A DNA stretch of 64,000 nt, taken from positions 39,040 to 103,039 of the IMG/VR virus record IMGVR_UViG_3300036670_000209, one strand, 5' to 3'. Source of the stretch: a virus. Positions 14,450 through 21,519 of the stretch are shown piece after piece (position 1 is the stretch's first letter; each line of letters begins with the position of its first letter). A program made the position numbers and the translations under genes. Below the pieces are notes generated by a model that was not told where the DNA came from, did not search any database, and saw nothing but the letters and a program-made list of their open reading frames with translations.

Positions 14450-14639
14450 TTCCCAGTGCTTTCCAGCCGTAACGACTCGCAAAAATCTCTGCATCACTGC
14501 GCAGTTGATATTCCCGAACACACTTGGTCATATAACATTCAATCTGGCGAATAGTGTCAAACTTGAGTTCACGCACTGTGACCACATATTTTGGATATTC
14601 TTTTGTACCTGGATATATATTTGCTATAAACTTTTTCAT
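14442..14639 (-). CDS. small conserved phage protein
   Basis: 65 residues: beta start (M-K-K-F-I-A-N-I-Y), then a helix and W-K-A-L-G-N-V at the end. Overlaps the next gene by 8 nt. Confidence 0.55.
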   Translation of the reverse strand: MKKFIANIYPGTKEYPKYVVTVRELKFDTIRQIECYMTKCVREYQLRSDAEIFASRYGWKALGNV

Positions 14640-14648
14640 GATATAAAC

Positions 14649-14711
14649 TTAATAATTATTGAGACCCAGCAGCTGGCGTTCTTCAGGTGTAAGTTTGGTT
14701 TCTTTTGCCAT
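14649..14711 (-). CDS. miniature family D gene (20 residues)
   Basis: A 20-codon frame: M-A-K-E-T, the family D start, joined directly to K-L-T-P-E-E-R-Q-L-L-G-L, the family D end. About 100 internal residues present in the gene at 12534-12899 are missing. Either a translated micropeptide or the scar of an in-frame deletion. Confidence 0.4.
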   Translation of the reverse strand: MAKETKLTPEERQLLGLNNY

Positions 14712-14722
14712 ATTGCACTTGA

Positions 14723-14905
14723 TTAGTCAATTTTTAATTTTGCAGTCATTCTTCGCAAATTTTCTTGAGCCGTCTTGGTTATCGACTCGGACAATGATTG
14801 ATTATGAAAATGTGAATGATTCTTGCGCAACAAATCATAACAACTATTGAGCCTAATTTTTGACTCAATAGATTCAATCTCTTTGTTTAAATTATCTGGT
14901 TTCAT
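14723..14905 (-). CDS. small helical protein
   Basis: 60 residues, strongly charged and helical (K-E-I-E-S-I-E-S-K-I-R-L), probably coiled-coil. A weak promoter (TTTACT, 16 bp, TATAAT) lies at 14928-14955. No family recognised. Confidence 0.5.
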   Translation of the reverse strand: MKPDNLNKEIESIESKIRLNSCYDLLRKNHSHFHNQSLSESITKTAQENLRRMTAKLKID

Positions 14906-14961
14906 AATAAGCCTTTGTTGATAGTTTATTATAACATAGTGATAACAAAAGTAAACTTATT

Positions 14962-15291
14962 TCATAATTTCTTAACAGTGAATTCGTGTCCAAGAACATA
15001 ATACTGGTCATTATCCGAGTCACACCCATAAAGAAATGTTGATGTACCAATATACAGATCTTCACCTATGCTGAATTTTCTCCAATATTCATCATCACCA
15101 CAGCATGCGCGTACTGAGCAATCTTCCAGAGCAAGATTAAATAACTCATTTTCTATGCTTTTGCTTAATTCTTCTAATGCTTCACCAGAGTTGATTACGG
15201 GTTTCTTACTTAATTCATCTAACTTGCGATTCAAAACCCCAAGTTTACACGTTAGTTCAAAAATATTATATTCGAGTTCTTGTTTATTCAC
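14962..15291 (-). CDS. family C protein
   Basis: 109 residues with a GTG start at 15291 that overlaps the preceding TGA (GTGA) and makes the N-terminus align with its paralogues at 18073 and 18547. Shared features: two or three Cys in the middle (C-S-V-R-A-C-C-G), Y-W-R-K-F-S-I-G-E-D-L-Y, and Y-Y-V-L-G-H-E-F-T-V near the end. Ends earlier than the paralogues. Function unknown. Confidence 0.65.
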   Translation of the reverse strand: MNKQELEYNIFELTCKLGVLNRKLDELSKKPVINSGEALEELSKSIENELFNLALEDCSVRACCGDDEYWRKFSIGEDLYIGTSTFLYGCDSDNDQYYVLGHEFTVKKL

Positions 15292-15596
15292 TGTGCATCT
15301 GCAATCATAGGACATTGTCCGGTCATGCTGGCTGAGACACTGTTTGGACAAATCCAACCAGATTGTTTTTTAATATCAAAATGTTTTACTATATCACTAT
15401 TCAACCAAGAGGCAGTTTCTTGTGTGTTGCGTCCAAGGTCAATGGATTCACCCATAGTCGCATTTACAACATCTAAACAGTCTTTTATAATTAGCTCTGC
15501 AAAATGTTCTATTGCGGCTCTCTGAACTGGACCGGTTTTAAAGAAGTCTGCAATACGTTCATTGCATTGTGCTATTTCTTGTATTCGTTCGTTCAT
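15288..15596 (-). CDS. family B small protein with tail
   Basis: 102 residues from 15596 (M-N-E-R-I-Q-E-I-A), F-A-E-L-I-I-K-D-C in the middle, K-H-F-D-I near residue 78, then a 24-residue extra tail (S-V-S-A-S-M-T-G). The tail covers the end overlapping the family C gene. Confidence 0.7.
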   Translation of the reverse strand: MNERIQEIAQCNERIADFFKTGPVQRAAIEHFAELIIKDCLDVVNATMGESIDLGRNTQETASWLNSDIVKHFDIKKQSGWICPNSVSASMTGQCPMIADAQ

Positions 15597-15657
15597 GACA
15601 ATATTCCAATTAATATTATGGTTAAACCGATTACTATTAACCATTTACACCAGTTGA

Positions 15658-15864
15658 TTATTCAACTCCAAAATGTTTCTTGATGTGCCAGCATGGGTGA
15701 ATACCATCTTTGGATTCCGGCACAGTATCTGGTAACACATCAGAAACTACATCTAGACATTCCTGAATGATCAATTGGGCGAACCTTTCATACACCGTGT
15801 CGTTAGGCAGTGCGACATAATGCACACCAGCCTGTTCCAATAGGTCTCGAATTTGTTTGTTCAT
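15658..15864 (-). CDS. family B small protein
   Basis: 68 residues, start 15864 with GAGGAG upstream. M-N-K-Q-I-R-D-L-L-E-Q-A-G, F-A-Q-L-I-I-Q-E-C-L, I-K-K-H-F-G-V-E. A close relative is 17216-17434, which shares K-D/E-G-x-H-P-x-W. Its A of ATG is shared with the preceding TGA. Confidence 0.78.
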   Translation of the reverse strand: MNKQIRDLLEQAGVHYVALPNDTVYERFAQLIIQECLDVVSDVLPDTVPESKDGIHPCWHIKKHFGVE

Positions 15865-16025
15865 CAGTAGCACTCCTCAAGAATGACATTGTGACCTAGA
15901 TGCTCTAACAGGTTCTTGATACCTTGTGTGCCCAGGTCTTCATCATTGTGATCCCAACTGAAAGTCTTACCATCTACCTTCACTGTCCATCCGTCACAGT
16001 GTTGCTCAATTTCAATATTTTTCAT
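15864..16025 (-). CDS. small conserved phage protein (W-D-H-N-D-E-D-L-G)
   Basis: 53 residues from 16025, below the usual cut-off. Beta start (W-T-V-K-V-D-G-K-T-F), then S-W-D-H-N-D-E-D-L-G, a helix and a C-terminal L-E-E-C-Y. This pattern recurs in small phage genes. Linked to both neighbours by overlapping start/stop codons. Confidence 0.7.
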   Translation of the reverse strand: MKNIEIEQHCDGWTVKVDGKTFSWDHNDEDLGTQGIKNLLEHLGHNVILEECY

Positions 16026-16255
16026 TCTTCAACTCCAAAATGTTTCCTGACCACAGCCACACCTTCATCGACATCATTATAGTGCAGTACAATGTTGGTG
16101 CATTCTTTAACAATCAACTCAGCGAATTTTTCCAATCCGACACCTTTAGTATAAACAATCTTTTCAATACCTGTTGCTACTGGAATATACCAATCAGAAT
16201 CATCCAGAAATTTACATCCAGCCTGTTCAGCAAGTTTTTGAATTCGCTCATTCAT
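16022..16255 (-). CDS. family B small protein
   Basis: 77 residues: M-N-E-R-I-Q-K-L-A-E-Q-A-G, K-F-A-E-L-I-V-K-E-C, V-R-K-H-F-G-V-E-E; a textbook family B member. Behind the promoter at 16291-16319. Confidence 0.8.
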   Translation of the reverse strand: MNERIQKLAEQAGCKFLDDSDWYIPVATGIEKIVYTKGVGLEKFAELIVKECTNIVLHYNDVDEGVAVVRKHFGVEE

Positions 16256-16290
16256 AATTTAACTCCTATTATATTTCAGTTTATATATTA

Positions 16291-16319
16291 ATTATAACAC
16301 AATTAAACAACTGTATCAA
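16291..16319 (-). promoter_or_regulatory. sigma70-type promoter
   Basis: TTGATA (16319-16314), 17 bp, TATAAT (16296-16291); GTGTTATAATTAA matches the leader-cassette promoters but the palindrome is broken. Confidence 0.75.
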
Positions 16320-16330
16320 GCCTAAAGTTT

Positions 16331-16678
16331 TTACCAGGTAACCTGAATGTAAGGCAGCATCTTAAGCGTAACTTCTTCATCCATGCTTTTGAATCCTCCG
16401 CCAATCCGTGTCTCTCGATATGAGATTTTAAACTCATACCCCAGCTGTTTCATTTCTTGTTCAATTGATCTTTGCAAGGGAGTAAACTCTGCTGAATAAA
16501 ATGACTCAGTCACAACCCTAAATTCCACATGATATGGAAGGGCTATATCTAACCAAATTTCGGATTTACCTAGACTAGCAGCAATGCTAATTTTTTCTCC
16601 AATCTGCTGTATCCGTTTGGTCATGATGACATGACTGGTTTCAACTGCTGCACGTGCTTGCTGTGCTGTGATCATCAT
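16331..16678 (-). CDS. hypothetical protein
   Basis: 115 residues from 16678 (AAGGA four to seven nt upstream of the two adjacent Met codons). N-terminal helix (I-T-A-Q-Q-A-R-A-A-V), a basic patch and a beta-rich centre ending Y-I-Q-V-T-W. No family recognised. Confidence 0.6.
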   Translation of the reverse strand: MMITAQQARAAVETSHVIMTKRIQQIGEKISIAASLGKSEIWLDIALPYHVEFRVVTESFYSAEFTPLQRSIEQEMKQLGYEFKISYRETRIGGGFKSMDEEVTLKMLPYIQVTW

Positions 16679-16713
16679 GTGTTCCTTTGTTGTGATTGGC
16701 ATTGGCAGGACAG

Positions 16714-16953
16714 TCAGGGGTAGTAATCAACATCCACTGCATCTACTTCATAATACATATTACGTCCTGCAATAACCATGGCCTCAATCTCTGTGTAACC
16801 CAGTGGTGAACTCATCAGTTGGCGAACATGTTTAGCCTGGCTGGCGCTGCGTAACTGCTCGCACTCAGCGAATGCCCTGGCTTTTGATGTGTAGCCTTTG
16901 ACCACCTCATAGCCCAGGTCAATTATTTCACACACCAACCACACGGTGGTCAT
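16714..16953 (-). CDS. hypothetical phage protein
   Basis: 79 residues. Starts T-T-V-W-L-V-C-E with alternating strand, a helix with A-R-A-F-A-E-C-E and an acidic Tyr-rich end (V-D-A-V-D-V-D-Y-Y-P). Common type of small phage protein, function unknown. Confidence 0.6.
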   Translation of the reverse strand: MTTVWLVCEIIDLGYEVVKGYTSKARAFAECEQLRSASQAKHVRQLMSSPLGYTEIEAMVIAGRNMYYEVDAVDVDYYP

Positions 16954-16955
16954 GA

Positions 16956-17219
16956 TTAAACTCCAAAGTGTTCGTTAATATCCATCTCAGCAGTGGCCAT
17001 TGCTTCATCTACATTACATTCATCATCAATGGCTTGATTCTTTCTTTTAGAGACAATACTAACACATTCAGCCACAATCAATTGGGCGAACCGTTCAATA
17101 GATGCCATCCGAATGTCAATAGGAACTCTATACCCATCTGGTGCATTAACTGTATATAAATGTACCATATAACCATGCAAATGACTATCTATACACATTT
17201 TTCTAATTTGTTCGTTCAT
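16956..17219 (-). CDS. family B small protein
   Basis: 87 residues: M-N-E-Q-I-R-K-M, F-A-Q-L-I-V-A-E-C-V, then an acidic helix and N-E-H-F-G-V. The longest regular family B member here. ATG overlaps the TGA of the next upstream gene. Confidence 0.75.
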   Translation of the reverse strand: MNEQIRKMCIDSHLHGYMVHLYTVNAPDGYRVPIDIRMASIERFAQLIVAECVSIVSKRKNQAIDDECNVDEAMATAEMDINEHFGV

Positions 17220-17434
17220 ACTTCAACTCCAAAGTGTTTCACAATTTTCCAATAGGGATGAGCACCTTCTTTGGATTCTGCCGCATCATCATCATCGGAC
17301 ACATCCTCAGACACAACATCCATACATTCTTGAATGATCAACTGGGCGAATTTTTCTAGTTTAGTGGGAATACCCTCTGGATTGTATGTTGGCAACCCAG
17401 CCTCATGAGCAAGGTCTCGAATTCGTTGGTTCAT
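17216..17434 (-). CDS. family B small protein
   Basis: 72 residues: M-N-Q-R-I-R-D-L-A-H-E-A-G, K-F-A-Q-L-I-I-Q-E-C, an acidic D-V-S-D-D-D-D insert, I-V-K-H-F-G-V. Close to 15658-15864. Follows a leader cassette whose promoter spacer is shortened. Confidence 0.78.
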   Translation of the reverse strand: MNQRIRDLAHEAGLPTYNPEGIPTKLEKFAQLIIQECMDVVSEDVSDDDDAAESKEGAHPYWKIVKHFGVEV

Positions 17435-17469
17435 GTGTTGCTTTCCGGTGTGTTGCTGTTTATGTGTTA

Positions 17470-17491
17470 ATTATAACAAAGACCCTGTCAA
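17470..17491 (-). promoter_or_regulatory. promoter cassette with 10-bp spacer (probably impaired)
   Basis: TTGACA (17491-17486) and TATAAT (17475-17470) are both perfect but only 10 bp apart, against 17 bp in all sister cassettes; the conserved leader and AGCAACAC follow. A 7-bp deletion of the spacer is the simplest reading. Confidence 0.55.
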
Positions 17492-17499
17492 CTGATGGG

Positions 17500-17709
17500 T
17501 TATTCCGACTCCCATGAATCTGTTACTAGATCGTATTTGTTTTCGCTGTGATAGCTAGCATACGCGTAATCAGCAGCCTTACCGGGTGTGTCGCCATACC
17601 CGCAAATTTGGTAGACAGTCATGGTTTTACTGTCTTTGAACGTCAGGAACGCTCGATAATCCTCATCCTGAATTTTTTCTTGAACTTCAATACTAATAAA
17701 ATGTATCAT
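17500..17709 (-). CDS. hypothetical phage protein
   Basis: 69 residues, GGAG ribosome site upstream. Pattern I-S-I-E-V, then Y-R-A-F-L-T-F-K, C-G-Y-G-D-T-P-G-K-A-A-D-Y-A resembles a small beta-beta-alpha protein seen in phages. Overlaps nothing; the preceding gene stops 1 nt upstream. Confidence 0.6.
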   Translation of the reverse strand: MIHFISIEVQEKIQDEDYRAFLTFKDSKTMTVYQICGYGDTPGKAADYAYASYHSENKYDLVTDSWESE

Positions 17710-17710
17710 T

Positions 17711-17929
17711 TCATTCTCCGTGGATCATTACAAGAACCTTACCAGCCATTTCTGGATATTTACGCTGATGAAGTGGATCACGGTAGTCCAGGGTATAACA
17801 GCATTCAATGTCCACTGACTGCATGGTCATATGGGTTTCATAACCACGTGATACTTGAACACCGCATTCTACTTCAGCATCTTGTGGGAGTGTTTTCATC
17901 CATTCAATCATTTGTGCTACTGTTGTCAT
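17711..17929 (-). CDS. hypothetical phage protein
   Basis: 72 residues: T-T-V-A-Q-M-I-E-W-M-K-T-L-P-Q-D-A-E-V start, a common small phage protein type (helix, then beta strands, possible Cys pair). Behind the full promoter cassette at 17965-17993. Confidence 0.65.
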   Translation of the reverse strand: MTTVAQMIEWMKTLPQDAEVECGVQVSRGYETHMTMQSVDIECCYTLDYRDPLHQRKYPEMAGKVLVMIHGE

Positions 17930-17964
17930 GCGTTGCTTTCTGGTGTGTTGCTGTTTATGTGTTA

Positions 17965-17993
17965 ATTATAGCATAAAACAAAAACCCAGTCAA
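17965..17993 (-). promoter_or_regulatory. sigma70 promoter with conserved leader
   Basis: TTGACT (17993-17988), 17 bp, TATAAT (17970-17965), followed by the leader to the start at 17929 with AGAAAG as ribosome site. Confidence 0.85.
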
Positions 17994-18046
17994 GTTTCGG
18001 GTTATTGCGCACCAAGGTATTTCTTGATTTTGGTTACTATGAACAT

Positions 18047-18068
18047 GTCCTGGCCCAGCGGCCAGGAC
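18047..18068 (-). repeat. 9-bp perfect stem-loop downstream of family C gene
   Basis: GTCCTGGCC, loop CAGC, GGCCAGGAC. It lies within a block of roughly 85-90 bp that separates the family C gene at 18073 from a short downstream frame matching the end of its paralogue. No U-tract follows, so it is not a standard terminator. Confidence 0.8.
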
Positions 18069-18072
18069 GCTG

Positions 18073-18474
18073 TTACCTGCCAGGGCCAATGGCTCTGGTG
18101 CATGGAGTGGGCAATTCGTTGGCATCCAGAAACACCAAACTCACGTTAAATTCGTGATCGTCAATGAAGTAGTAGGTTTTATCGTGTCTGTTGTATTCAA
18201 AGCTAGCAACACCTTCATACAAGGTTTCACCCACATAAAATTGTTTTGAATATTGGGCTAGACCACAATTGTATGAGCCTTCACAGGCTTGTTCAGCAAG
18301 TGCATACAGCTCACCGTGTATCTTAAGTGTAGCATCTTCCAAGCTTTGGAACACATTGTTCTTGGGATCCTGATTGAAATTGTTCATCTGAAAATTCCAG
18401 ATCGTCAGCTCAGCTGACACGCGATCAATGTTGTCTTGGATTTCTTGCCTGGATAGTGTGACTTTATTCATCAT
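18073..18474 (-). CDS. family C protein with replaced C-terminus
   Basis: 133 residues. Aligns with 18547-18912 through Y-S-K-Q-F-Y-V-G-E-T-L-Y-E-G, the Y-Y-F-I-D-D-H-E-F-N-V segment and S-L-V. After that the paralogue continues with K-I-K-K-Y, while here 18 unrelated residues and a stop follow. The expected ending (I-V-T-K-I-K-K-Y-L-G-A-Q, then a stop) is found about 87 bp downstream in another frame, after a strong hairpin. It therefore looks interrupted by a small insertion. Confidence 0.65.
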   Translation of the reverse strand: MMNKVTLSRQEIQDNIDRVSAELTIWNFQMNNFNQDPKNNVFQSLEDATLKIHGELYALAEQACEGSYNCGLAQYSKQFYVGETLYEGVASFEYNRHDKTYYFIDDHEFNVSLVFLDANELPTPCTRAIGPGR

Positions 18475-18509
18475 GCGTTGCTTTCTGGTGTGTTGCTGTT
18501 TATGTGTTA

Positions 18510-18538
18510 ATTATAGCATAAAACAAAAACCCAGTCAA
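18510..18538 (-). promoter_or_regulatory. sigma70 promoter with conserved leader
   Basis: TTGACT (18538-18533), 17 bp, TATAAT (18515-18510); nearly the same sequence as the cassette at 17965, so the whole gene-plus-promoter unit was probably duplicated. Confidence 0.85.
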
Positions 18539-18546
18539 ATTTCGGG

Positions 18547-18912
18547 TTATCCAACGCCAGAGTATTTTTTGATTTTGCCCACAGTAGTCACGGGCACCAA
18601 ATTCACCGTGAATTCATGTGCAACAATATAATAATAGGTCGTCTGGTTGTATTTAAATTTTGATATGCCCTCGTACAGAGTACTGCCCACATAAAATTGC
18701 TTGGAATATTCATCCTGACCGCACCCATGAGCCCCACTGCATGCTGCTCCGGCAATTGAATACAACTGGTCTCCGATCAGTGCGCTGGCTATTTCCAGGG
18801 TGTCATAGACATTATTCTTGGGATTTTTTTCAAAATCCACATCATAAGTGGTACAATCCGCCAGCGCACTGCTGTCTGTACAAATGTTATTTTGAATTTT
18901 TTGTTTGCTCAT
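18547..18912 (-). CDS. family C protein
   Basis: 121 residues (M-S-K-Q-K-I-Q-N-N-I-C). Cys-rich centre (A-C-S-G-A-H-G-C-G-Q), Y-S-K-Q-F-Y-V-G-S-T-L-Y-E-G and Y-Y-Y-I-V-A-H-E-F-T-V, ending K-I-K-K-Y-S-G-V-G. The most complete member of this three-gene family; no known function. Confidence 0.68.
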   Translation of the reverse strand: MSKQKIQNNICTDSSALADCTTYDVDFEKNPKNNVYDTLEIASALIGDQLYSIAGAACSGAHGCGQDEYSKQFYVGSTLYEGISKFKYNQTTYYYIVAHEFTVNLVPVTTVGKIKKYSGVG

Positions 18913-19090
18913 TTTTTAAAATTATTTTAATCATTTGATATAAGATTGCAGCGTTCCAGGGATTATCCACACAAATCTTTTGCATATTTATTATATCAGC
19001 TTCTGCGATTGTGGGCTCATGTTCTATTAACAGTTCACGGACAATTTCTTCGTTTAGTATTGCGTTCACATCTGGCGTGGTTGGTTTCAT
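18887..19090 (-). CDS. small helical protein
   Basis: 67 residues, acidic helical start (A-I-L-N-E-E-I-V-R-E-L-L-I), then helical, Lys-rich end. Overlaps the family C gene by 26 nt and the upstream small gene by ATGA. Confidence 0.55.
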   Translation of the reverse strand: MKPTTPDVNAILNEEIVRELLIEHEPTIAEADIINMQKICVDNPWNAAILYQMIKIILKNEQTKNSK

Positions 19091-19221
19091 ACTGTGGGCT
19101 TTCTCAGACTTGCATTAAACCATTCAGTTAGATTTGAATTCAATGTGGCAATGGTGATCTGATCCACTGGTGGTCTGATAGTTCTATGGTCTCGTGTGAT
19201 TCGAGTGTGGTCAATTTTCAT
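19087..19221 (-). CDS. short paralogue of the 7561 protein (44 residues)
   Basis: 44 codons from 19221. The second half, T-I-A-T-L-N-S-N-L-T-E-W-F-N-A-S-L-R-K-P-T, matches the C-terminus of the 66-residue protein at 7561-7761; the N-terminal helical part is shortened. ATGA overlap with the next gene supports translation. Confidence 0.5.
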   Translation of the reverse strand: MKIDHTRITRDHRTIRPPVDQITIATLNSNLTEWFNASLRKPTV

Positions 19222-19249
19222 TTTTACTTCCAAATAATCGATAAGTGAA

Positions 19250-19426
19250 CTACCAGTTCCTGAGTAGCAATATCAGCGGCGCACAACATATCAATACCAA
19301 ATATAATATCCAAATCATACGCCGTGCTGCGATTATTTTTTTCTGTGTTTCAAACATCAGCAGCATGTAGGTCACAGCATTTAGTATTAATACCAAAATT
19401 ATTAGTAGTAGTTGTCCGTGGTCCAT
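19250..19426 (-). CDS. small two-helix membrane protein
   Basis: 58 residues from 19426 with a perfect AGGAGG ribosome site 5 nt upstream, the best in the window. Hydrophobic helices about 5-24 (L-L-L-I-I-L-V-L-I-L) and 38-55 (I-L-Y-L-V-L-I-C-C-A), with a basic K-K-I-I-A-A-R-R loop between. Below the usual calling cut-off; function unknown. Confidence 0.6.
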   Translation of the reverse strand: MDHGQLLLIILVLILNAVTYMLLMFETQKKIIAARRMIWILYLVLICCAPLILLLRNW

Positions 19427-19505
19427 GAGATCCTCCTGTTAACTGATACGCTGCGGCCGTGGTTGCCCTGTCAGCTGCAACTGAAAAATATTATAAGCCC
19501 AGGTG

Positions 19506-19727
19506 CTACAGGCGATATTTGGCTAGCACACTGACGGCCAAATCCACTGAATCAATCTGATCAGTTATCTCCAGTTGCATCAGCTGGATCAGCAGCTGGC
19601 ATTGCTGCTGATGCTCCGGGAGCAGGCTGGCTATAAATATGTCCACCCGCGTTTTATTTTCCATTTGCCAGATTATCTGGCAAAAAAGTTGCTGCAAGCG
19701 TGTGAGTCCATTCAGTGTGATATCCAT
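19506..19727 (-). CDS. hypothetical helical protein
   Basis: 73 residues, Leu/Gln-rich (L-T-R-L-Q-Q-L-F-C-Q-I-I-W-Q and H-Q-Q-Q-C-Q-L-L-I-Q-L), amphipathic helices; no family recognised. Confidence 0.55.
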   Translation of the reverse strand: MDITLNGLTRLQQLFCQIIWQMENKTRVDIFIASLLPEHQQQCQLLIQLMQLEITDQIDSVDLAVSVLAKYRL

Positions 19728-19783
19728 GATTTCTCCAGTATATGTTGATTGTAATGCAGTGCAGTTTATAAGTCAAACCAGGT

Positions 19784-20212
19784 TCAGTGTTTTTTGTTCA
19801 GTGCAAGCTGTACACACACCATTGGGTATAGCAGGCTGCCAGCTGGGGTGGGGTTTAGTATATTCCATACCACCAGCTGATCAGGCGTCAGGTTCAGGTA
19901 CTGCCCACAATTATCATATATAATCAGTGCCAATAGTATGCCCTGTATCGCAGCCCAGGTATAATTATTAACCCGTATCCCATGTTTTTCCAGCATGTTC
20001 ACGTGATTTTGAATTTTGACCATCATGGTGATCCAAACGTGATTACGCCGTCCATCCCAGAGTACACTGTGTGCAGCCGACCACGACACGTCCCATTCAC
20101 TTCCCAGGTGGCTAAAACTCCAAACTGAGTCCCATGCCGGTGTCTCTGGGTCCAAACTGTTCAGCAGCTGGTTAATATGGGCTGCGTTGGGCAGGTGACT
20201 CCATGCTGTCAT
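19784..20212 (-). CDS. family A protein, diverged
   Basis: 142 residues, start 20212 (M-T-A-W-S-H-L-P-N-A-A-H-I-N-Q-L-L). The centre has many Trp but irregular spacing. C-terminal block diverged (Y-L-N-L-T-P-D-Q-L-V-V-W-N-I-L, G-S-L-L-Y-P-M). Behind its own promoter. Confidence 0.72.
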   Translation of the reverse strand: MTAWSHLPNAAHINQLLNSLDPETPAWDSVWSFSHLGSEWDVSWSAAHSVLWDGRRNHVWITMMVKIQNHVNMLEKHGIRVNNYTWAAIQGILLALIIYDNCGQYLNLTPDQLVVWNILNPTPAGSLLYPMVCVQLALNKKH

Positions 20213-20228
20213 GCTGTTTCCTTGGTTG

Positions 20229-20693
20229 CTATGCGTCAATTATAGCAGAATTCATTAACCCAGTCAACTGTGGGGGCTTTACCGTTTCCAATAGAGTCAC
20301 ATATGGAATCAATAAGATCGCAGCGGGATCGTCGCTCAAAGCACCCCATACAGCCAGATGATCTGCGGTCATGGTCAGATATCGGTCACTGTGATCATAG
20401 GCAACCAATGCCAATATCGCATTTAATGTCGCATCCCACAGCACGATGTCAACGGTCACCTGCTGTGACGCATCCCATGCCGGCCCCGATACCACATCTC
20501 TCACCACACCCCATGCCGCACCCAATGCCTCAGCTCTCGCTGCGACACATGCCACATCCCTGGCCACATCCCAGTAGGCCGTCGCCAGCCCAACCAAAGA
20601 CTTTTTGGCATCTGATCTATCTGGAAACGATCGCAAGTGGGCCAGCACCTGATCAATGTGCCGTGCATTGGCCAAGTGACTCCATTCAGTCAT
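20229..20693 (-). CDS. family A protein
   Basis: 154 residues, start 20693. Repeats with A-A-R-A-E-A-L-G-A-A-W, then the S-Q-Q-V-T-V-D-I-V segment shared with the copies ending at 2988 and 20690. Extended tail after L-L-I-P-Y-V-T-L-L-E. The promoter of the next gene overlaps its end. Confidence 0.78.
   Translation of the reverse strand: MTEWSHLANARHIDQVLAHLRSFPDRSDAKKSLVGLATAYWDVARDVACVAARAEALGAAWGVVRDVVSGPAWDASQQVTVDIVLWDATLNAILALVAYDHSDRYLTMTADHLAVWGALSDDPAAILLIPYVTLLETVKPPQLTGLMNSAIIDA
20239..20267 (-). promoter_or_regulatory. sigma70-type promoter inside a coding end
   Basis: TTGACT (20267-20262), 17 bp, TATAAT (20244-20239), inside the last codons of the family A gene at 20229; drives the gene starting at 20212. 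Confidence 0.75.
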
Positions 20694-21121
20694 GATGTTT
20701 CCTTTGAGGTGGCATTTTCCAAGAAAGTCACATAGGGCAGTAATAGGATCGCTGCGGGATCATAGTTCAATGCACACCATACGCGCAGTTGATCTGCGGT
20801 CATGGTCAAATATTGGGCACAATGGTCATACACAACCAATGCCAATATCGCATTCAATATCGCATCCCGCATCACTATGTTGACGGTCACCTGCTGCGGC
20901 GCATCCCATGTCACATCCCATGCCGCATCCAACGCCACATCCCTGGTCTCGGTCAGCACCAGTGCGCCGTACACCTCACACCGCGCCGCGCGCGATGCTG
21001 CATCTTGTGCCACCTCTTGTGACACACATGCGGCTGGTATTGGTCTAATAGAGAACGATCTTATGTTGGTCAATACCCAATCTATATGTGCTGCATTGGG
21101 CAGGTGACTCCATGCAGTCAT
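20690..21121 (-). CDS. family A protein
   Basis: 143 residues, start 21121 (M-T-A-W-S-H-L-P-N-A-A-H-I-D-W-V-L). Contains the V-Y-G-A-L-V-L-T-E-T segment also found at 10391-10831, and the P-Q-Q-V-T-V-N-I-V segment. Tail T-S-K-E-T-S. ATGA overlaps at both ends. Confidence 0.8.
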   Translation of the reverse strand: MTAWSHLPNAAHIDWVLTNIRSFSIRPIPAACVSQEVAQDAASRAARCEVYGALVLTETRDVALDAAWDVTWDAPQQVTVNIVMRDAILNAILALVVYDHCAQYLTMTADQLRVWCALNYDPAAILLLPYVTFLENATSKETS

Positions 21122-21519
21122 ACTGGTTCCTTGTTTGTGGAGTGTTCCAAGAAAGTCACGTAGGGCAGCAATAGAATTGCCGCTGGGTCGTTGCTCAATG
21201 CACCCCATACCCGCAGTTGATCAGCGGTCATTGAAAGACAAGGGGCACAGTGATCGTAAACAATCAGGGCCAGCAGTGCATCCCGCCACGTGCTATTAGC
21301 GGTACATGATGATGTGTATAATGTGGCGTCCCATATCAGGTGTCTTTTTGTATCCAATATTGCCCTCCTTGCTGAAACTCTGGCTGCGTCCGTTGCCTCT
21401 TGTCTTTCTGCACTCCAGCGCGTATTGCTGGACTCATGGTGAGTACTGGGATATGCTGTTAGGTTGGATCGCACCAAGTCAATATGTGCTGCATTGGGCA
21501 AGTGATTCCATCTATTCAT
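21118..21519 (-). CDS. family A protein
   Basis: 133 residues, start 21519 (M-N-R-W-N-H-L-P-N-A-A-H-I-D-L-V); alternative upstream Met codons lack support. The centre is mostly non-repetitive; C-terminal block typical with S-M-T-A-D-Q-L-R-V-W-G-A-L. Tail N-K-E-P-V. Confidence 0.75.
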   Translation of the reverse strand: MNRWNHLPNAAHIDLVRSNLTAYPSTHHESSNTRWSAERQEATDAARVSARRAILDTKRHLIWDATLYTSSCTANSTWRDALLALIVYDHCAPCLSMTADQLRVWGALSNDPAAILLLPYVTFLEHSTNKEPV

